Shown: positions 16,267-24,073, counted from the first letter of the stretch. The stretch is 31,730 nt of DNA from Ruminococcaceae bacterium UBA6413 (GCA_002437415.1 DJPL01000056.1:1-31730), one strand, 5' to 3'. Notes: generated from the sequence alone by a model not told the origin. Translations and numbers: made by a program.

Positions 16267-17376
16267 ATGAAATTTTACTGTGAACTTAAAAAGATAGTAG
16301 ACGACTCATACGATATCGAAATCGGCAGAGGTCTTTCAGACACTCTGATAAACGATATAAAAAACGGACTTTGCGGTAAGATAAAGAAGTTTGCCGTTGT
16401 GACCGACAGTATTGTTGAGCCGCTCTATGCGAAAGGAATATACGAAAAACTCATTGCGGCGGGCTACAGTGCCGATATGTTTGTTATCCCCGAGGGCGAA
16501 AAGTCAAAGACAAGAGCAATGAAAGAGTTTGTTGAGGACTCGATGCTTGAAAAGGGCTATCGCCGTGACTGCTGTGTTATAGCAGTGGGCGGCGGTGTCG
16601 TAAGTGACCTTGCGGGCTTTGTTGCGGGCACATTTGGAAGAGGCGTTCCGTTTATAAATTATGCTACTACTCTTCTTGCCACGGCTGACGCATCGGTCGG
16701 CGGAAAGACGGCAGTCGATACTCCCCTTGCGACTAACCTTATCGGACTTTTCAATCAACCCGAAAAGGTATATCTTGATATCGAAACATGGAAAACGCTC
16801 CCCGAAAGACAGCTTTCAAGCGGACTTGCGGAAACGATAAAGCACGCCTGCCTTGCCGACAGCGAGATGTTCAGCTATCTTGAAAAGAACATTGAAAAGA
16901 TACTTGTAAACGACAAGGAAGCCTGCGAATATATAGCGGAGCACAACTGTGCCGTCAAGTACAAGGTCGTAATGAAGGACGAGCGTGAGTCGGGACTGCG
17001 TGAGGTGCTGAACCTCGGTCACACTGTCGGCAGAGCGATCGAAACAGTCAGCGACTACAGACTTCTCCACGGCGAGGCGGTATCGATCGGACTTATCGCA
17101 CAGGCAAGGCTCGGCGAGAAGTACGGTTATATCTCACATGACAACGTACAGCGTGTGATTAGTCTTTGCGAGCGTGCAAAGCTCCCCGTGACAATTCCCG
17201 ATTATATTGATAAAGCCGCACTTGTCAAAAAGCTGTACACCGATAAAAAGGTTCGTGACGGCAAGCTCAGAATGGTATTCCAGAAGGAGATCGGCGATGT
17301 GATGTGCTTTGGCGATAATGATTATGCAAAGAAGATCACAGAACCGGAGATTGCGGAAGTTATAGATGAAATGTAA
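16267..17376 (+). CDS. aroB: 3-Dehydroquinate synthase
   Basis: NAD- and Zn/Co-dependent enzyme of the shikimate pathway; converts DAHP to 3-dehydroquinate in the cytoplasm. The 369 residues include the nucleotide-binding GGGVVSDLAGFVAGTFGRG, the lysine loop ADASVGGKTAVD, and the metal ligands Glu in SGLAETIKHACL, His in LNLGHTVGRAIE and His in LLHGEAVSIGL. Length is typical. AGAGGAAC precedes the ATG, 12 bp after the radical SAM gene. It is last in the lon-ysxC-rlmN-like-aroB run. No other shikimate gene is in view. Confidence 0.97.
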   Translation: MKFYCELKKIVDDSYDIEIGRGLSDTLINDIKNGLCGKIKKFAVVTDSIVEPLYAKGIYEKLIAAGYSADMFVIPEGEKSKTRAMKEFVEDSMLEKGYRRDCCVIAVGGGVVSDLAGFVAGTFGRGVPFINYATTLLATADASVGGKTAVDTPLATNLIGLFNQPEKVYLDIETWKTLPERQLSSGLAETIKHACLADSEMFSYLEKNIEKILVNDKEACEYIAEHNCAVKYKVVMKDERESGLREVLNLGHTVGRAIETVSDYRLLHGEAVSIGLIAQARLGEKYGYISHDNVQRVISLCERAKLPVTIPDYIDKAALVKKLYTDKKVRDGKLRMVFQKEIGDVMCFGDNDYAKKITEPEIAEVIDEM

Positions 17377-17380
17377 AATC

Positions 17381-17411
17381 AGCCTGCGTAAATTGAAATA
17401 CGCAGGCTTTT
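17381..17411 (+). terminator. Terminator of the lon-aroB operon
   Basis: A 10-bp stem, AGCCTGCGTA (17381-17390) with TACGCAGGCT (17399-17408), followed by TTTTAATTT. Confidence 0.92.
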
Positions 17412-17413
17412 AA

Positions 17414-17592
17414 TTTAAAATTTTAGGTGTAATTTTAAAAAATTCAAGGGTAAATTTAAAATTTTTGATGTGTTTTTTAAAATATCAGACAATTTTTTAA
17501 ATTATTCGACACTGTTTTAAAATTTATTTTAAAAATCCCATTGACATTTTAAATTTTCATGCTAAAATTAAAATCAAGAGGTGAAATTTAAA
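17414..17592 (+). repeat. Phased TTTAAA box array upstream of AlbA_2 gene
   Basis: TTTAAA, usually within TTTTAAAATT, starts at 17414, 17434, 17455, 17476, 17496, 17516, 17528, 17548 and 17587, with a near copy ATTAAA at 17567. Apart from the extra box at 17528, steps are 19-21 bp, about two helical turns. Between boxes are about 10-bp spacers that carry the few G/C bases. The array covers the promoter and the translation start of the downstream gene. It looks like iterated operators or curved DNA. Confidence 0.7.
17541..17568 (+). promoter_or_regulatory. Promoter inside the TTTAAA array
   Basis: -35 TTGACA (17541-17546), 16-bp spacer, -10 TAAAAT (17563-17568). The transcript would start near 17575, giving a leader under 20 nt. 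One TTTAAA box lies in the spacer and one just before the start codon. Confidence 0.7.
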
Positions 17593-19026
17593 ATGACAGA
17601 TACAGAACTCTTAAACCTTATAAATACGATCCGTCAATCAAAAGCCGAATTTCAGACTGTCGAGGTCAAGCGGGCACAGACTGCCGCTCCCGATAAGCTG
17701 TATGATACGCTTTCTTCTTTCTCAAATCAGAATGAGGGCGGTACAATTGTTTTCGGGCTTTATGAAAAAGAAAATTTCAGCATAACAGGAGTTTCAGACG
17801 TTCAGGCACTTCAGAAAAAGGTAATGGAACAGTGCAATCAGATGGAGCCTCCCGTCCGTGCGGTTTTCACCTGCGTTGAAATAGACGGCAAATATGTAGT
17901 TTCAGCGGAAATACCGCCTGTAGATATATCGGAACGCCCTTGCTTCAACAAGGCGAGAGGCAGAATGAACAGTTCTTATGTCCGTGTCGGAGAAGCTGAT
18001 ATTCCCATGACTGAATATGAAATATACAGCTATGAGGCATACAGAAAAAAGTATCAGGACGATATCAGAGTTACCGAACGTGCGGATCTGTCTTCTCTTG
18101 ACAGCAACAAGCTTGACGGTTATCTGTTAAGATTAAAAGAAAATAAGCCTAATCTTTCTCAGATTTCGGATAATCAGATCATGGAGCTTATGAGCGTTAC
18201 CCGCGAGGGCAAGCCTACCCTATCGGCAGAAATGCTGTTCGGCATATATCCTCAGGCATTTTACGGTCAGCTCGGTATAATAGCCACAGCAACGCAAGGA
18301 ACAGAATATTGTGAACCGCAGTCGGACGGTGCGCGCTTTTCCGACAACAAGCGCATTGAGGGCACTATACCCGAAATGCTCGACTCGGCACTGAGCTTTG
18401 TTCGCGCAAACACTAAAATCCGCACTGTGATAGATGATAACGGCAAGCGCAACGATATTCCCGACTATCCTATGATAGCCGTAAGAGAGGCGGTGCTCAA
18501 TGCGCTTGTCCACCGTGACTACAGCATTCATACCGAGGGAATGCCGATACAGCTACGCATTTTTTCAGACCGGCTTGAAATCAGCAATCCCGGAGGGCTT
18601 TACGGCAGACTTAGCATAGATATGCTCGGAAATGCACAGCCCGACACCCGCAATCCTGTGCTTGCGAATGCGCTTGAAGTACTCAAAATCACCGAAAACC
18701 GTTATTCGGGAATACCTACTATAAGGCGCGAAATGAAACAGGCGCACCACCCTGAGCCTGAATTTTCCGCTATGCACGGAGAATTTAAAGTATGTCTGCG
18801 TAATGCGGTAATCAAAGACGAAAGCAAAGGCGGTTCTGCATCCGGATTATTTGAATTCTGTCTTACGCCCAGAACAAAAAAAGAAATAGCGGAATATCTC
18901 GGTATGACCTCTGTGACATACTGTATAAAGCGTTATGTCGAACCGCTCGTTAATGACGGTAAGCTCGCCATGACAGAACCACAGACCCCGCGAAGCCGTA
19001 CACAGCGGTACTTTACCGTTAAATAA
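17593..19026 (+). CDS. AlbA_2-domain ATP-binding putative transcriptional regulator
   Basis: A 477-residue protein of the COG2865 type: an N-terminal AlbA_2 (Schlafen-like) domain with KAEFQTVEVKRA, LSSFSNQNEGGTIVFGL and the following strands (about 1-140); a central GHKL-like ATPase region with MIAVREAVLNALVHRDYS and IFSDRLEISNPGGL (about 290-340); and a C-terminal winged helix (KKEIAEYLGMTSVTYCIKRYVEPLVNDGKL). Members are thought to be DNA-binding regulators; targets are generally unknown. ATG 17593 is preferred over GTG 17581 because AAGAGGTG (17576-17583) then sits about 9 bases upstream. It is a single-gene unit under a promoter buried in the TTTAAA array, so autoregulation is plausible. 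Confidence 0.85.
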   Translation: MTDTELLNLINTIRQSKAEFQTVEVKRAQTAAPDKLYDTLSSFSNQNEGGTIVFGLYEKENFSITGVSDVQALQKKVMEQCNQMEPPVRAVFTCVEIDGKYVVSAEIPPVDISERPCFNKARGRMNSSYVRVGEADIPMTEYEIYSYEAYRKKYQDDIRVTERADLSSLDSNKLDGYLLRLKENKPNLSQISDNQIMELMSVTREGKPTLSAEMLFGIYPQAFYGQLGIIATATQGTEYCEPQSDGARFSDNKRIEGTIPEMLDSALSFVRANTKIRTVIDDNGKRNDIPDYPMIAVREAVLNALVHRDYSIHTEGMPIQLRIFSDRLEISNPGGLYGRLSIDMLGNAQPDTRNPVLANALEVLKITENRYSGIPTIRREMKQAHHPEPEFSAMHGEFKVCLRNAVIKDESKGGSASGLFEFCLTPRTKKEIAEYLGMTSVTYCIKRYVEPLVNDGKLAMTEPQTPRSRTQRYFTVK

Positions 19027-19032
19027 ACACAT

Positions 19033-19071
19033 AAAAACAAGCCTGCACGAACAAAACAGTCCATGCAGGCT
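19033..19071 (-). terminator. Terminator of the HD/CmpB-like unit
   Basis: AGCCTGCA (19040-19047) pairs with TGCAGGCT (19064-19071), followed on the minus strand by TGTTTTTATG. It may also slow plus-strand transcripts from the AlbA_2 gene, though no plus-strand T run exists. Confidence 0.65.
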
Positions 19072-19085
19072 CTATTATTCATATA

Positions 19086-19568
19086 TCAATACGGCTTTTT
19101 AAGCAGTGTTTCTTTCAGCGAACAATACTTATCCGCCCAGCATACAAGCCATGCTTCCTTACTCCTCGGAAGCCTTGTAAGCGTCAGCGGCCACATATGG
19201 TTTATGATTATGCCGCGTTCTTTTAACGTCAGCGGGAAAGTATTTCTTGCGTTACGCTCGGCAGTTACGGGGTGAGAAAAGCCGTGCAGTCCGTCCCTTG
19301 TGAACGCTCCGTCATGCCAGTCGTAAAGAAAAAAATCGTGCAACAAAGCGCCTTTTACAAGCGATTCTACATTTATCCTGAGTCTAAGCTTTTTAGAATA
19401 CATATAGGCGTAAAGGCAAACCATCAGGCAGTGCTTGTATGTAGAAACATCGCCGTGCTGAGTGTACTGCTTCATCTGCTGCACTTTCTCGTTGGCAAGT
19501 ATCCTTCTTGCTGTTTTTATAAACTTACGGTCGTCATCTGTAAGTACAAAAGTGTTATTATCAGTCAT
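19086..19568 (-). CDS. HD-domain phosphohydrolase-like protein
   Basis: A 160-residue soluble protein of the HD superfamily. The metal ligands are visible: His46 in TYKHCLMV, His77-Asp78 in GALLHDFFLYDW, and Asp146 in CWADKYCSL. Extra histidines (HGFSHP, INHMWP) lie where HD enzymes have further ligands. Substrate unknown. I chose ATG 19568 rather than the longer frame: GAGGAA lies six bases upstream and the extra N-terminal residues are out-of-frame coding sequence of the upstream gene. The start overlaps the stop of the CmpB-like gene by 8 bases, so the two are translationally coupled. Confidence 0.85.
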   Translation of the reverse strand: MTDNNTFVLTDDDRKFIKTARRILANEKVQQMKQYTQHGDVSTYKHCLMVCLYAYMYSKKLRLRINVESLVKGALLHDFFLYDWHDGAFTRDGLHGFSHPVTAERNARNTFPLTLKERGIIINHMWPLTLTRLPRSKEAWLVCWADKYCSLKETLLKKPY

Positions 19569-20238
19569 CTTGTTCCTCGTTGCCTCTGTATTCAGACGCA
19601 TCTGCATCATCAATGTCGTTTTCGGCATTTCTCGCTCTGAACCTCGGCATACGCGATGCAATGACATCAAAGCGGATAATGTGAGAGCTGATATTTGATA
19701 TGCTGAATGTACTTCTCAGCTTGTCAACATCTATCTGCTTTTTCGCTGTGTTCAAAAAGTCAATCACCATTATAAGCGACACTATAGCGCCTGCCGCGCA
19801 GATAAACTGGTGTGGGAGGTTTTTCAGCACAAACAGTGTTATGTCCGAAATGACATAGGTTACGAACAATCCCATTACGCCCCAGAAAAGCGAAGATACA
19901 AGCGATATTCTGTTTTTATAGGTTATCCTGAACATACTGTAATCCCAGAACTGCTTACCGAATATCGTTTCCATAAGCCAGCCTGTGAAATATTCAAGCG
20001 CGGTGCACGCTATCAAAGCAACAAAGAAAACCTTGAAGCCGTTATCTCTGAACGGGTGGCAGATAAACAGTAGAAGCAGTCCGCCCGCGCCGTATATAGG
20101 GATATACGGTCCTTTGAGGAAGCCCCTGTTGATGGGGTGCCTGTGATACAGCGATTCAATGGTTGACTCCTGTACCCAGCCTATCATACAGTACATACAG
20201 AACGCAAACAACCAATATTCAATTCCGAAATGTTCCAT
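19561..20238 (-). CDS. CmpB-like membrane protein (putative ABC transporter permease)
   Basis: A 225-residue membrane protein with about five predicted segments. It matches the ABC_trans_CmpB pattern: WLFAFCMYCMIGWVQESTIE, RGFLKGPYIPIYGAGGLLLL, ALEYFTGWLMETIFGKQFWDYS. Despite the family name, no ATPase or binding protein is nearby, and the transporter role is unproven. The C-terminal ~45 residues are charged and cytoplasmic. GGAG precedes the start. First gene of a two-gene operon with the HD protein; this pairing of a membrane protein with an HD protein is common in Clostridia in my recollection. Confidence 0.82.
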   Translation of the reverse strand: MEHFGIEYWLFAFCMYCMIGWVQESTIESLYHRHPINRGFLKGPYIPIYGAGGLLLLFICHPFRDNGFKVFFVALIACTALEYFTGWLMETIFGKQFWDYSMFRITYKNRISLVSSLFWGVMGLFVTYVISDITLFVLKNLPHQFICAAGAIVSLIMVIDFLNTAKKQIDVDKLRSTFSISNISSHIIRFDVIASRMPRFRARNAENDIDDADASEYRGNEEQDD

Positions 20239-20332
20239 AATAATCTCCGATTTATAGTATGACGCAGTTCTGCAAAAAATTCTTTACACAGGATACGGCA
20301 CAATTCGCCACAGTATCCTATTCTCCGAGTTT

Positions 20333-20361
20333 ATTATATAATATCTGTTAATTAAAGTCAA
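20333..20361 (-). promoter_or_regulatory. Promoter of CmpB-like/HD operon
   Basis: Minus strand -35 TTGACT (20356-20361), 17-bp spacer, perfect -10 TATAAT (20333-20338). The rest of the gap 20239-20470 shows no gene. Confidence 0.85.
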
Positions 20362-20470
20362 TTAAATGATCAACTGTTTTACCGGTACACCCGATTTTTT
20401 GTGAAAACTGTTAAACGGGAACGATCTGTCGGAACAAAAATCAGTAAAGTTTACATTCAGTTAATAAACG

Positions 20471-20501
20471 AAAACCCCGACCTTTAAACGATCGGGGTTT
20501 T
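20471..20501. terminator. Terminator of the ylxM-ffh-rpsP-khpA operon
   Basis: AAAACCCCGA (20471-20480) pairs with TCGGGGTTTT (20492-20501). A/T tails on both sides make it able to work in both directions; it follows khpA on the minus strand by 18 bp. Confidence 0.85.
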
Positions 20502-20519
20502 GTGTCTTTAATGTGCGGC

Positions 20520-20753
20520 TCAGTCGATCTCAACCATGACCTTCTGATTGTATCTTACTGCGCCTGCGCGCATAATGGTGCGGATAGCCTTAGCTATTCT
20601 GCCCTGCTTGCCTATTACACGTCCCATATCATCGGGAGCAACGTGCAGATGATAAACAACAGTTCCGTCCTCTTTGGGCTCGTCAACTGTTACCCGGATG
20701 GCGGACTTGTCATCTACAAGGTCTTCCACCATAGCGATAAGCAATTTTTCCAT
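20520..20753 (-). CDS. khpA: KH-domain RNA-binding protein KhpA
   Basis: A 77-residue single KH-domain protein (YlqC/KhpA family), which in other Firmicutes pairs with KhpB/Jag and affects cell elongation and RNA binding. It has the GxxG RNA-binding loop within DDMGRVIGKQGRIAKAIRTI, and the N-terminal MEKLLIAMVEDLVDDKSAI is typical. It follows rpsP by 25 bp, the usual gene order in Firmicutes. Confidence 0.95.
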   Translation of the reverse strand: MEKLLIAMVEDLVDDKSAIRVTVDEPKEDGTVVYHLHVAPDDMGRVIGKQGRIAKAIRTIMRAGAVRYNQKVMVEID

Positions 20754-20778
20754 TTTACTTTCCTTTCAGAAGCTGTGA

Positions 20779-21018
20779 TTACTTTTCAGCAGCGATCTTG
20801 AGAAGCTTCTTAACTGTTTCTGTGGGCTGAGCACCGTTAGCGATCCACTTGTCAGCCTTTTCCTTGTCGATAGATACAACAGAGGGTTCCTTTGTAGGAT
20901 CGTAGTAACCGATCTCTTCAATGAAACGGCCGTCTCTGGGGTAACGTGAATCTGCAACTACAACTCTGTAGAAAGGAGCCTTCTTAGCGCCCATACGTCT
21001 TAATCTGATCTTTACCAT
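20779..21018 (-). CDS. rpsP: 30S ribosomal protein bS16
   Basis: 79 residues, MVKIRLRRMGAKKAPFYRVV followed by DSRYPRDGRFIEEIGYYDP, the standard bS16 sequence. The start is ATG 21018, with AGGTG just upstream; an in-frame GTG nine bases earlier overlaps that ribosome binding site and is not the likely start. It lies 91 bp after ffh and 25 bp before khpA. Confidence 0.97.
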   Translation of the reverse strand: MVKIRLRRMGAKKAPFYRVVVADSRYPRDGRFIEEIGYYDPTKEPSVVSIDKEKADKWIANGAQPTETVKKLLKIAAEK

Positions 21019-21109
21019 TTTGTTCACCTCATAAAAAATTTAAAGTTTTAGTTTTTATAATCAAAGTGTATTGTCAAACACCATGAATTACCTTGATCTA
21101 CGGGAGGGC

Positions 21110-22486
21110 TTACATCGGGAAACCACCCATGCCGCCCATACCGTTCATTCCTCCCATGCCGCCCATGGGGAACTTCGGGAATTTGCGCTTTTTGCCGCCC
21201 TTAAGTCCCATCTGCTTCATCATCTTCTGCATACCTTCAAACTGCTTGAGAAGCTGATTTACATCTTCGACCTTTGTGCCGCTGCCCGCCGCAATTCTGC
21301 GCTTGCGCTTGGCATCAATTATTGAGGGCTTTTCGCGCTCTTTTTTGGTCATTGAAGAGATGATAGCCTTTGTGCGGTACATTCTGCGCTCGTCTATATC
21401 CTCTTCCTTGACCTTGCCCGCTACACCGGGGATCATTTTTATAAGAGATGAGATGCTTCCCATCTTCTCGATCTGTTCAAACTGCGCGTACAGGTCGTTC
21501 ATATCGAACTTGTTTTCCTGAAGGCGCTTTGCGAGCTTTTCCTGCTCCTTTTCGTCAACGCTGATTTTAGCCTTCTCAATGAGCGAAAGAACATCGCCCA
21601 TACCGAGTATTCTGTCGGCCATACGGTTGGGGTGGAACTGCTCAAGGTCGTCCATCTTTTCGCCGACACCCGCAAACTTTATAGGCTTGCCTGTAACGGA
21701 GAGAACCGACAAAGCCGCACCGCCTCGTGTATCGCCATCGAGCTTTGTAAGGATAACGCCTGTGATATCAAGCATATCGTTGAACGACTTTGCAACGTTC
21801 ACCGCGTCCTGACCCGTCATTGAGTCGACAACGAGCAGTATTTCATTCGGCTGAACCTCAGCCTTGATATCCTTAAGCTCGTTCATCAGATCCTCATCTA
21901 TATGCAGACGACCTGCAGTATCGAGGATAACAACGTCAAAACCATTGTCCTTTGCGTATTTGAGAGATTCTTTCGCGATCTTCACGGGGTTTGTCTGACC
22001 CATCTCAAATACATGGGCATCTACCGATGCGCCTACGACCTTCAACTGGTCGATAGCGGCAGGACGGTATATATCGCAGGCTACGAGAAGAGGTCTTCTG
22101 TTCTGCTTTTTGAGATACTTTGCAAGCTTTGCGGTGTGTGTGGTTTTACCTGCACCTTGCAGACCGCACATCATAATAACACACGGCGGCTTTGACGGGA
22201 AATCTATCCTTGCCGCATCTGTACCCATAAGCTGTATCAGCTCGTCATGTACTATATCTATTACCTGCTGTGCGGGAGTAAGGCTGTTCATAACCTCACT
22301 GCCGACTGCACGCTCGCTTACTTTTCCTACGAAGTCCTTTACGACCGGGAAGCTGACATCCGCTTCAAGCAGAGCCATCTTGACCTCTCGCATTGCATCT
22401 TTTACGTCTTTTTCATTCAGCTTGCCGTGATTTTTCAGCTTGCCGAATACCTTTCCGAGCTTGTCCGAAAGTCCTTCAAATGCCAT
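21110..22486 (-). CDS. ffh: Signal recognition particle protein Ffh
   Basis: SRP GTPase that delivers nascent membrane and secreted proteins to FtsY with 4.5S/6S RNA. The 458 residues have the N helical domain (1-90), the G domain with GLQGAGKTT (about 108-116), DIYRPAAIDQL, DTAGRLHIDEDLM and TKLDGDTRGGAALS, and a methionine-rich M domain (about 320-458) with RRIAAGSGTKVEDVNQLLKQF. It ends in a Gly/Met-rich tail (GGMGGMNGMGGMGGFPM). No SRP RNA gene is visible in the window. It lies 12 bp after ylxM. Confidence 0.98.
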   Translation of the reverse strand: MAFEGLSDKLGKVFGKLKNHGKLNEKDVKDAMREVKMALLEADVSFPVVKDFVGKVSERAVGSEVMNSLTPAQQVIDIVHDELIQLMGTDAARIDFPSKPPCVIMMCGLQGAGKTTHTAKLAKYLKKQNRRPLLVACDIYRPAAIDQLKVVGASVDAHVFEMGQTNPVKIAKESLKYAKDNGFDVVILDTAGRLHIDEDLMNELKDIKAEVQPNEILLVVDSMTGQDAVNVAKSFNDMLDITGVILTKLDGDTRGGAALSVLSVTGKPIKFAGVGEKMDDLEQFHPNRMADRILGMGDVLSLIEKAKISVDEKEQEKLAKRLQENKFDMNDLYAQFEQIEKMGSISSLIKMIPGVAGKVKEEDIDERRMYRTKAIISSMTKKEREKPSIIDAKRKRRIAAGSGTKVEDVNQLLKQFEGMQKMMKQMGLKGGKKRKFPKFPMGGMGGMNGMGGMGGFPM

Positions 22487-22498
22487 CAGCCAACCTCC

Positions 22499-22837
22499 TT
22501 ACAATGTGTCCTTTATATCTTCTATAAGAGCTTTCATTTTATTCTTTTCAGCGGTATCGGCAACATTCTTATCGGTGAGAACCGTCAGCGTTTCGCAGAT
22601 ATCGCATATTTTGCGGTACTTTTCCGCAAAGCCGAGCGTTTCTTCAAGCTGTGTGAGATATTCTTCCGAAGTGCGTATGCACTTGTGAACGCCCTGTCTT
22701 GTAATGCCCATATTTTCCGCGATCTCAGACAGCGACAGATCTTCGTCATAATAAAGGCTGAGCGTATCATATTGCTTTTCGGTAAGCATACTGCCATAGG
22801 TATCCAGCAGTATAGCTGTTTCCATATTCTTTGACAT
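22499..22837 (-). CDS. ylxM: YlxM family DNA-binding protein
   Basis: A 112-residue sigma-factor-like helix-turn-helix protein (UPF0122), nearly always next to ffh in Firmicutes and thought to affect SRP. The N-terminal YGSMLTEKQYDTLSLYYDED and HTH LSLSEIAENMGITRQGVHKCI are clear, and a helical C-terminus follows. AAAGGAGCGG gives the start. First gene of ylxM-ffh-rpsP-khpA, with an unusually long, repeat-bearing leader. Confidence 0.94.
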   Translation of the reverse strand: MSKNMETAILLDTYGSMLTEKQYDTLSLYYDEDLSLSEIAENMGITRQGVHKCIRTSEEYLTQLEETLGFAEKYRKICDICETLTVLTDKNVADTAEKNKMKALIEDIKDTL

Positions 22838-22862
22838 ATTACCGCTCCTTTGCCGCTCTTTC

Positions 22863-22967
22863 GCCGCTTGTGTGTTGCCTGTTTGTCATCGGTTGCCGCT
22901 TGTGTGTTGCCTGTTTGCCATCGGTTGCCGCTTGTGTGTTGCCTGTTTGCCATCGGTTGCCGCTTGT
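22863..22967. repeat. 32-bp tandem repeats in the ylxM leader
   Basis: Three full 32-bp copies start at 22863, 22895 and 22927 (each beginning GCCGCTTGTGTGTTGCCTG), with a partial fourth at 22959-22967. Copies 2 and 3 are identical; copy 1 differs by one base. The repeats lie in the predicted leader RNA, ending about 25 bases before the ylxM start. Since 32 is not a multiple of 3, they are not a coding repeat. Confidence 0.9.
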
Positions 22968-23000
22968 TAGCCGCCGATTTGCTATACGGTTGCCGCCTGC

Positions 23001-23016
23001 TGTGATTTTTATCACA
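23001..23016. promoter_or_regulatory. CRP-like dyad / hairpin in ylxM leader
   Basis: TGTGATTTTTATCACA is a perfect dyad of the TGTGA-N6-TCACA form, extended by CTG and CAG on either side. It lies about 100 bases after the predicted start of transcription, so it could be an RNA hairpin as easily as a protein site. Confidence 0.35.
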
Positions 23017-23121
23017 ACAGCTCGCAATTTCTGTTGCTGTATAAGCTGTAAATCGTTTAAGCCCTTTTATCAAGCCGTATTGTGCGGTGTAATGCTGTTT
23101 TGGTTTACACCCACCTGATAT

Positions 23122-23150
23122 ATTATACACAAAAAGCGGGCTGTTGTCAA
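23122..23150 (-). promoter_or_regulatory. Promoter of ylxM-ffh-rpsP-khpA
   Basis: Minus strand -35 TTGACA (23145-23150), 17-bp spacer, -10 TATAAT (23122-23127): full consensus. The leader would be about 280 nt. Confidence 0.9.
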
Positions 23151-23178
23151 GTAAATCGGGAAAATTTTTCGCAAAAAC

Positions 23179-23207
23179 TTGACTACAGACCGAATTCAGG
23201 CTATTAT
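23179..23207 (+). promoter_or_regulatory. Promoter of PfkB kinase gene
   Basis: -35 TTGACT (23179-23184), 17-bp spacer, -10 TATTAT (23202-23207). Divergent from the ylxM promoter with the -35 boxes only about 30 bp apart. Confidence 0.7.
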
Positions 23208-23240
23208 ATAATTTGAAATTATCGCAAGGGGGAATTAACT

Positions 23241-24035
23241 ATGATAATCACCACGCTTACCTGTATGTGCGTTGATATTTTTGACAACGCGATAATGCCC
23301 GGCGGCGAATCACTGAATTTTGCCGTCGATATATCCGGACTTACCAATGCCGAAATATACATAATCGGCGCTGTCGGAAATGACAGCTACGGTAAAACCA
23401 TACTGGAAAGCATAAAGGATACCGGAATAAACAAGAGTCATATCCGAACGGTAGCCGGAGAAACCGCGTCAAACCGCACCTATCTCACACCCGAGGGCGA
23501 CCGCTATTACAAAAGCGACTCGTGGAACGGCGGAGTGTTCGCAACGTTCACCCTGTCTGACGATGATGTAAAGCTGTTGCAATCATCGGATGTGGTGCAC
23601 ACTATTTTTACAGGTCCGAATTTCAAGGATGTGATAAGCTGTTGCCGCGAAAAACGCTTTCCTCTGTCTGTCGACTTTGATATTTGCAGAGATTTTGACA
23701 CGATAGAACAGTACTTCGACTGCATATCCCTTTTATTTATAAGCGGAGATGAGCCTACGCTCGAAAAAGCAAAGCAGCTTTCCTTGCAATATCCCGATAC
23801 CGTGTTTATCATAACTCTGGGCAAGGACGGCAGTACCGCATATTCAGGCGGAAAGGCTTATCACTGCGATGCAGTTAAAGTCGCCGAGGTAATTGACACC
23901 ACAGGCTGCGGCGACAGCTATCAGGCGGGATTTATAGCAAGTTATCTCAAAAACCGGGATATCAAATCGGCTATGGAAAACGGCTCTCGGTCAGCCGCAG
24001 TAACACTTTCGTTTATCGGCGGATTCAGATATTAA
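23241..24035 (+). CDS. PfkB-family sugar kinase, fructoselysine 6-kinase-like
   Basis: A 264-residue ribokinase-fold kinase that phosphorylates a sugar or sugar adduct with ATP. It shows CVDIFDNAIMPGGESLNFAV at the N-terminus, VGNDSYGKTILE, and the catalytic DTTGCGDSYQAGF (Asp225), where Cys replaces the common Ala. The short length and the N-terminal pattern resemble FrlD (fructoselysine 6-kinase) more than ribokinase or fructokinase. No deglycase (frlB) or transporter is adjacent, so the substrate is uncertain. GGGGG precedes the ATG. It is monocistronic, with a terminator shared with the convergent GH3 gene. Confidence 0.85.
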   Translation: MIITTLTCMCVDIFDNAIMPGGESLNFAVDISGLTNAEIYIIGAVGNDSYGKTILESIKDTGINKSHIRTVAGETASNRTYLTPEGDRYYKSDSWNGGVFATFTLSDDDVKLLQSSDVVHTIFTGPNFKDVISCCREKRFPLSVDFDICRDFDTIEQYFDCISLLFISGDEPTLEKAKQLSLQYPDTVFIITLGKDGSTAYSGGKAYHCDAVKVAEVIDTTGCGDSYQAGFIASYLKNRDIKSAMENGSRSAAVTLSFIGGFRY

Positions 24036-24040
24036 AATAG

Positions 24041-24073
24041 CGGCGGGAAAGCTCAGGCCTTTCCGCCGTTATT
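24041..24073. terminator. Terminator between kinase and GH3 genes
   Basis: CGGCGG-G-AAAG (24041-24051) pairs with CTTTCCGCCG (24059-24068), with one bulged G, then TTATTTTAT on the plus strand. It ends the kinase transcript and lies just past the GH3 stop. Confidence 0.8.

Noticed and set aside
17581..17592. GTG start four codons upstream for the AlbA_2 protein
   Set aside because: The GTG lies inside the AAGAGGTG ribosome binding site that serves ATG 17593.
22585..23130. A minus-strand frame running through the 32-bp repeats into ylxM
   Set aside because: The repeat length shifts the frame each copy, the frame overlaps ylxM out of phase, and its composition is repeat-driven. I treat the repeats as non-coding leader RNA.
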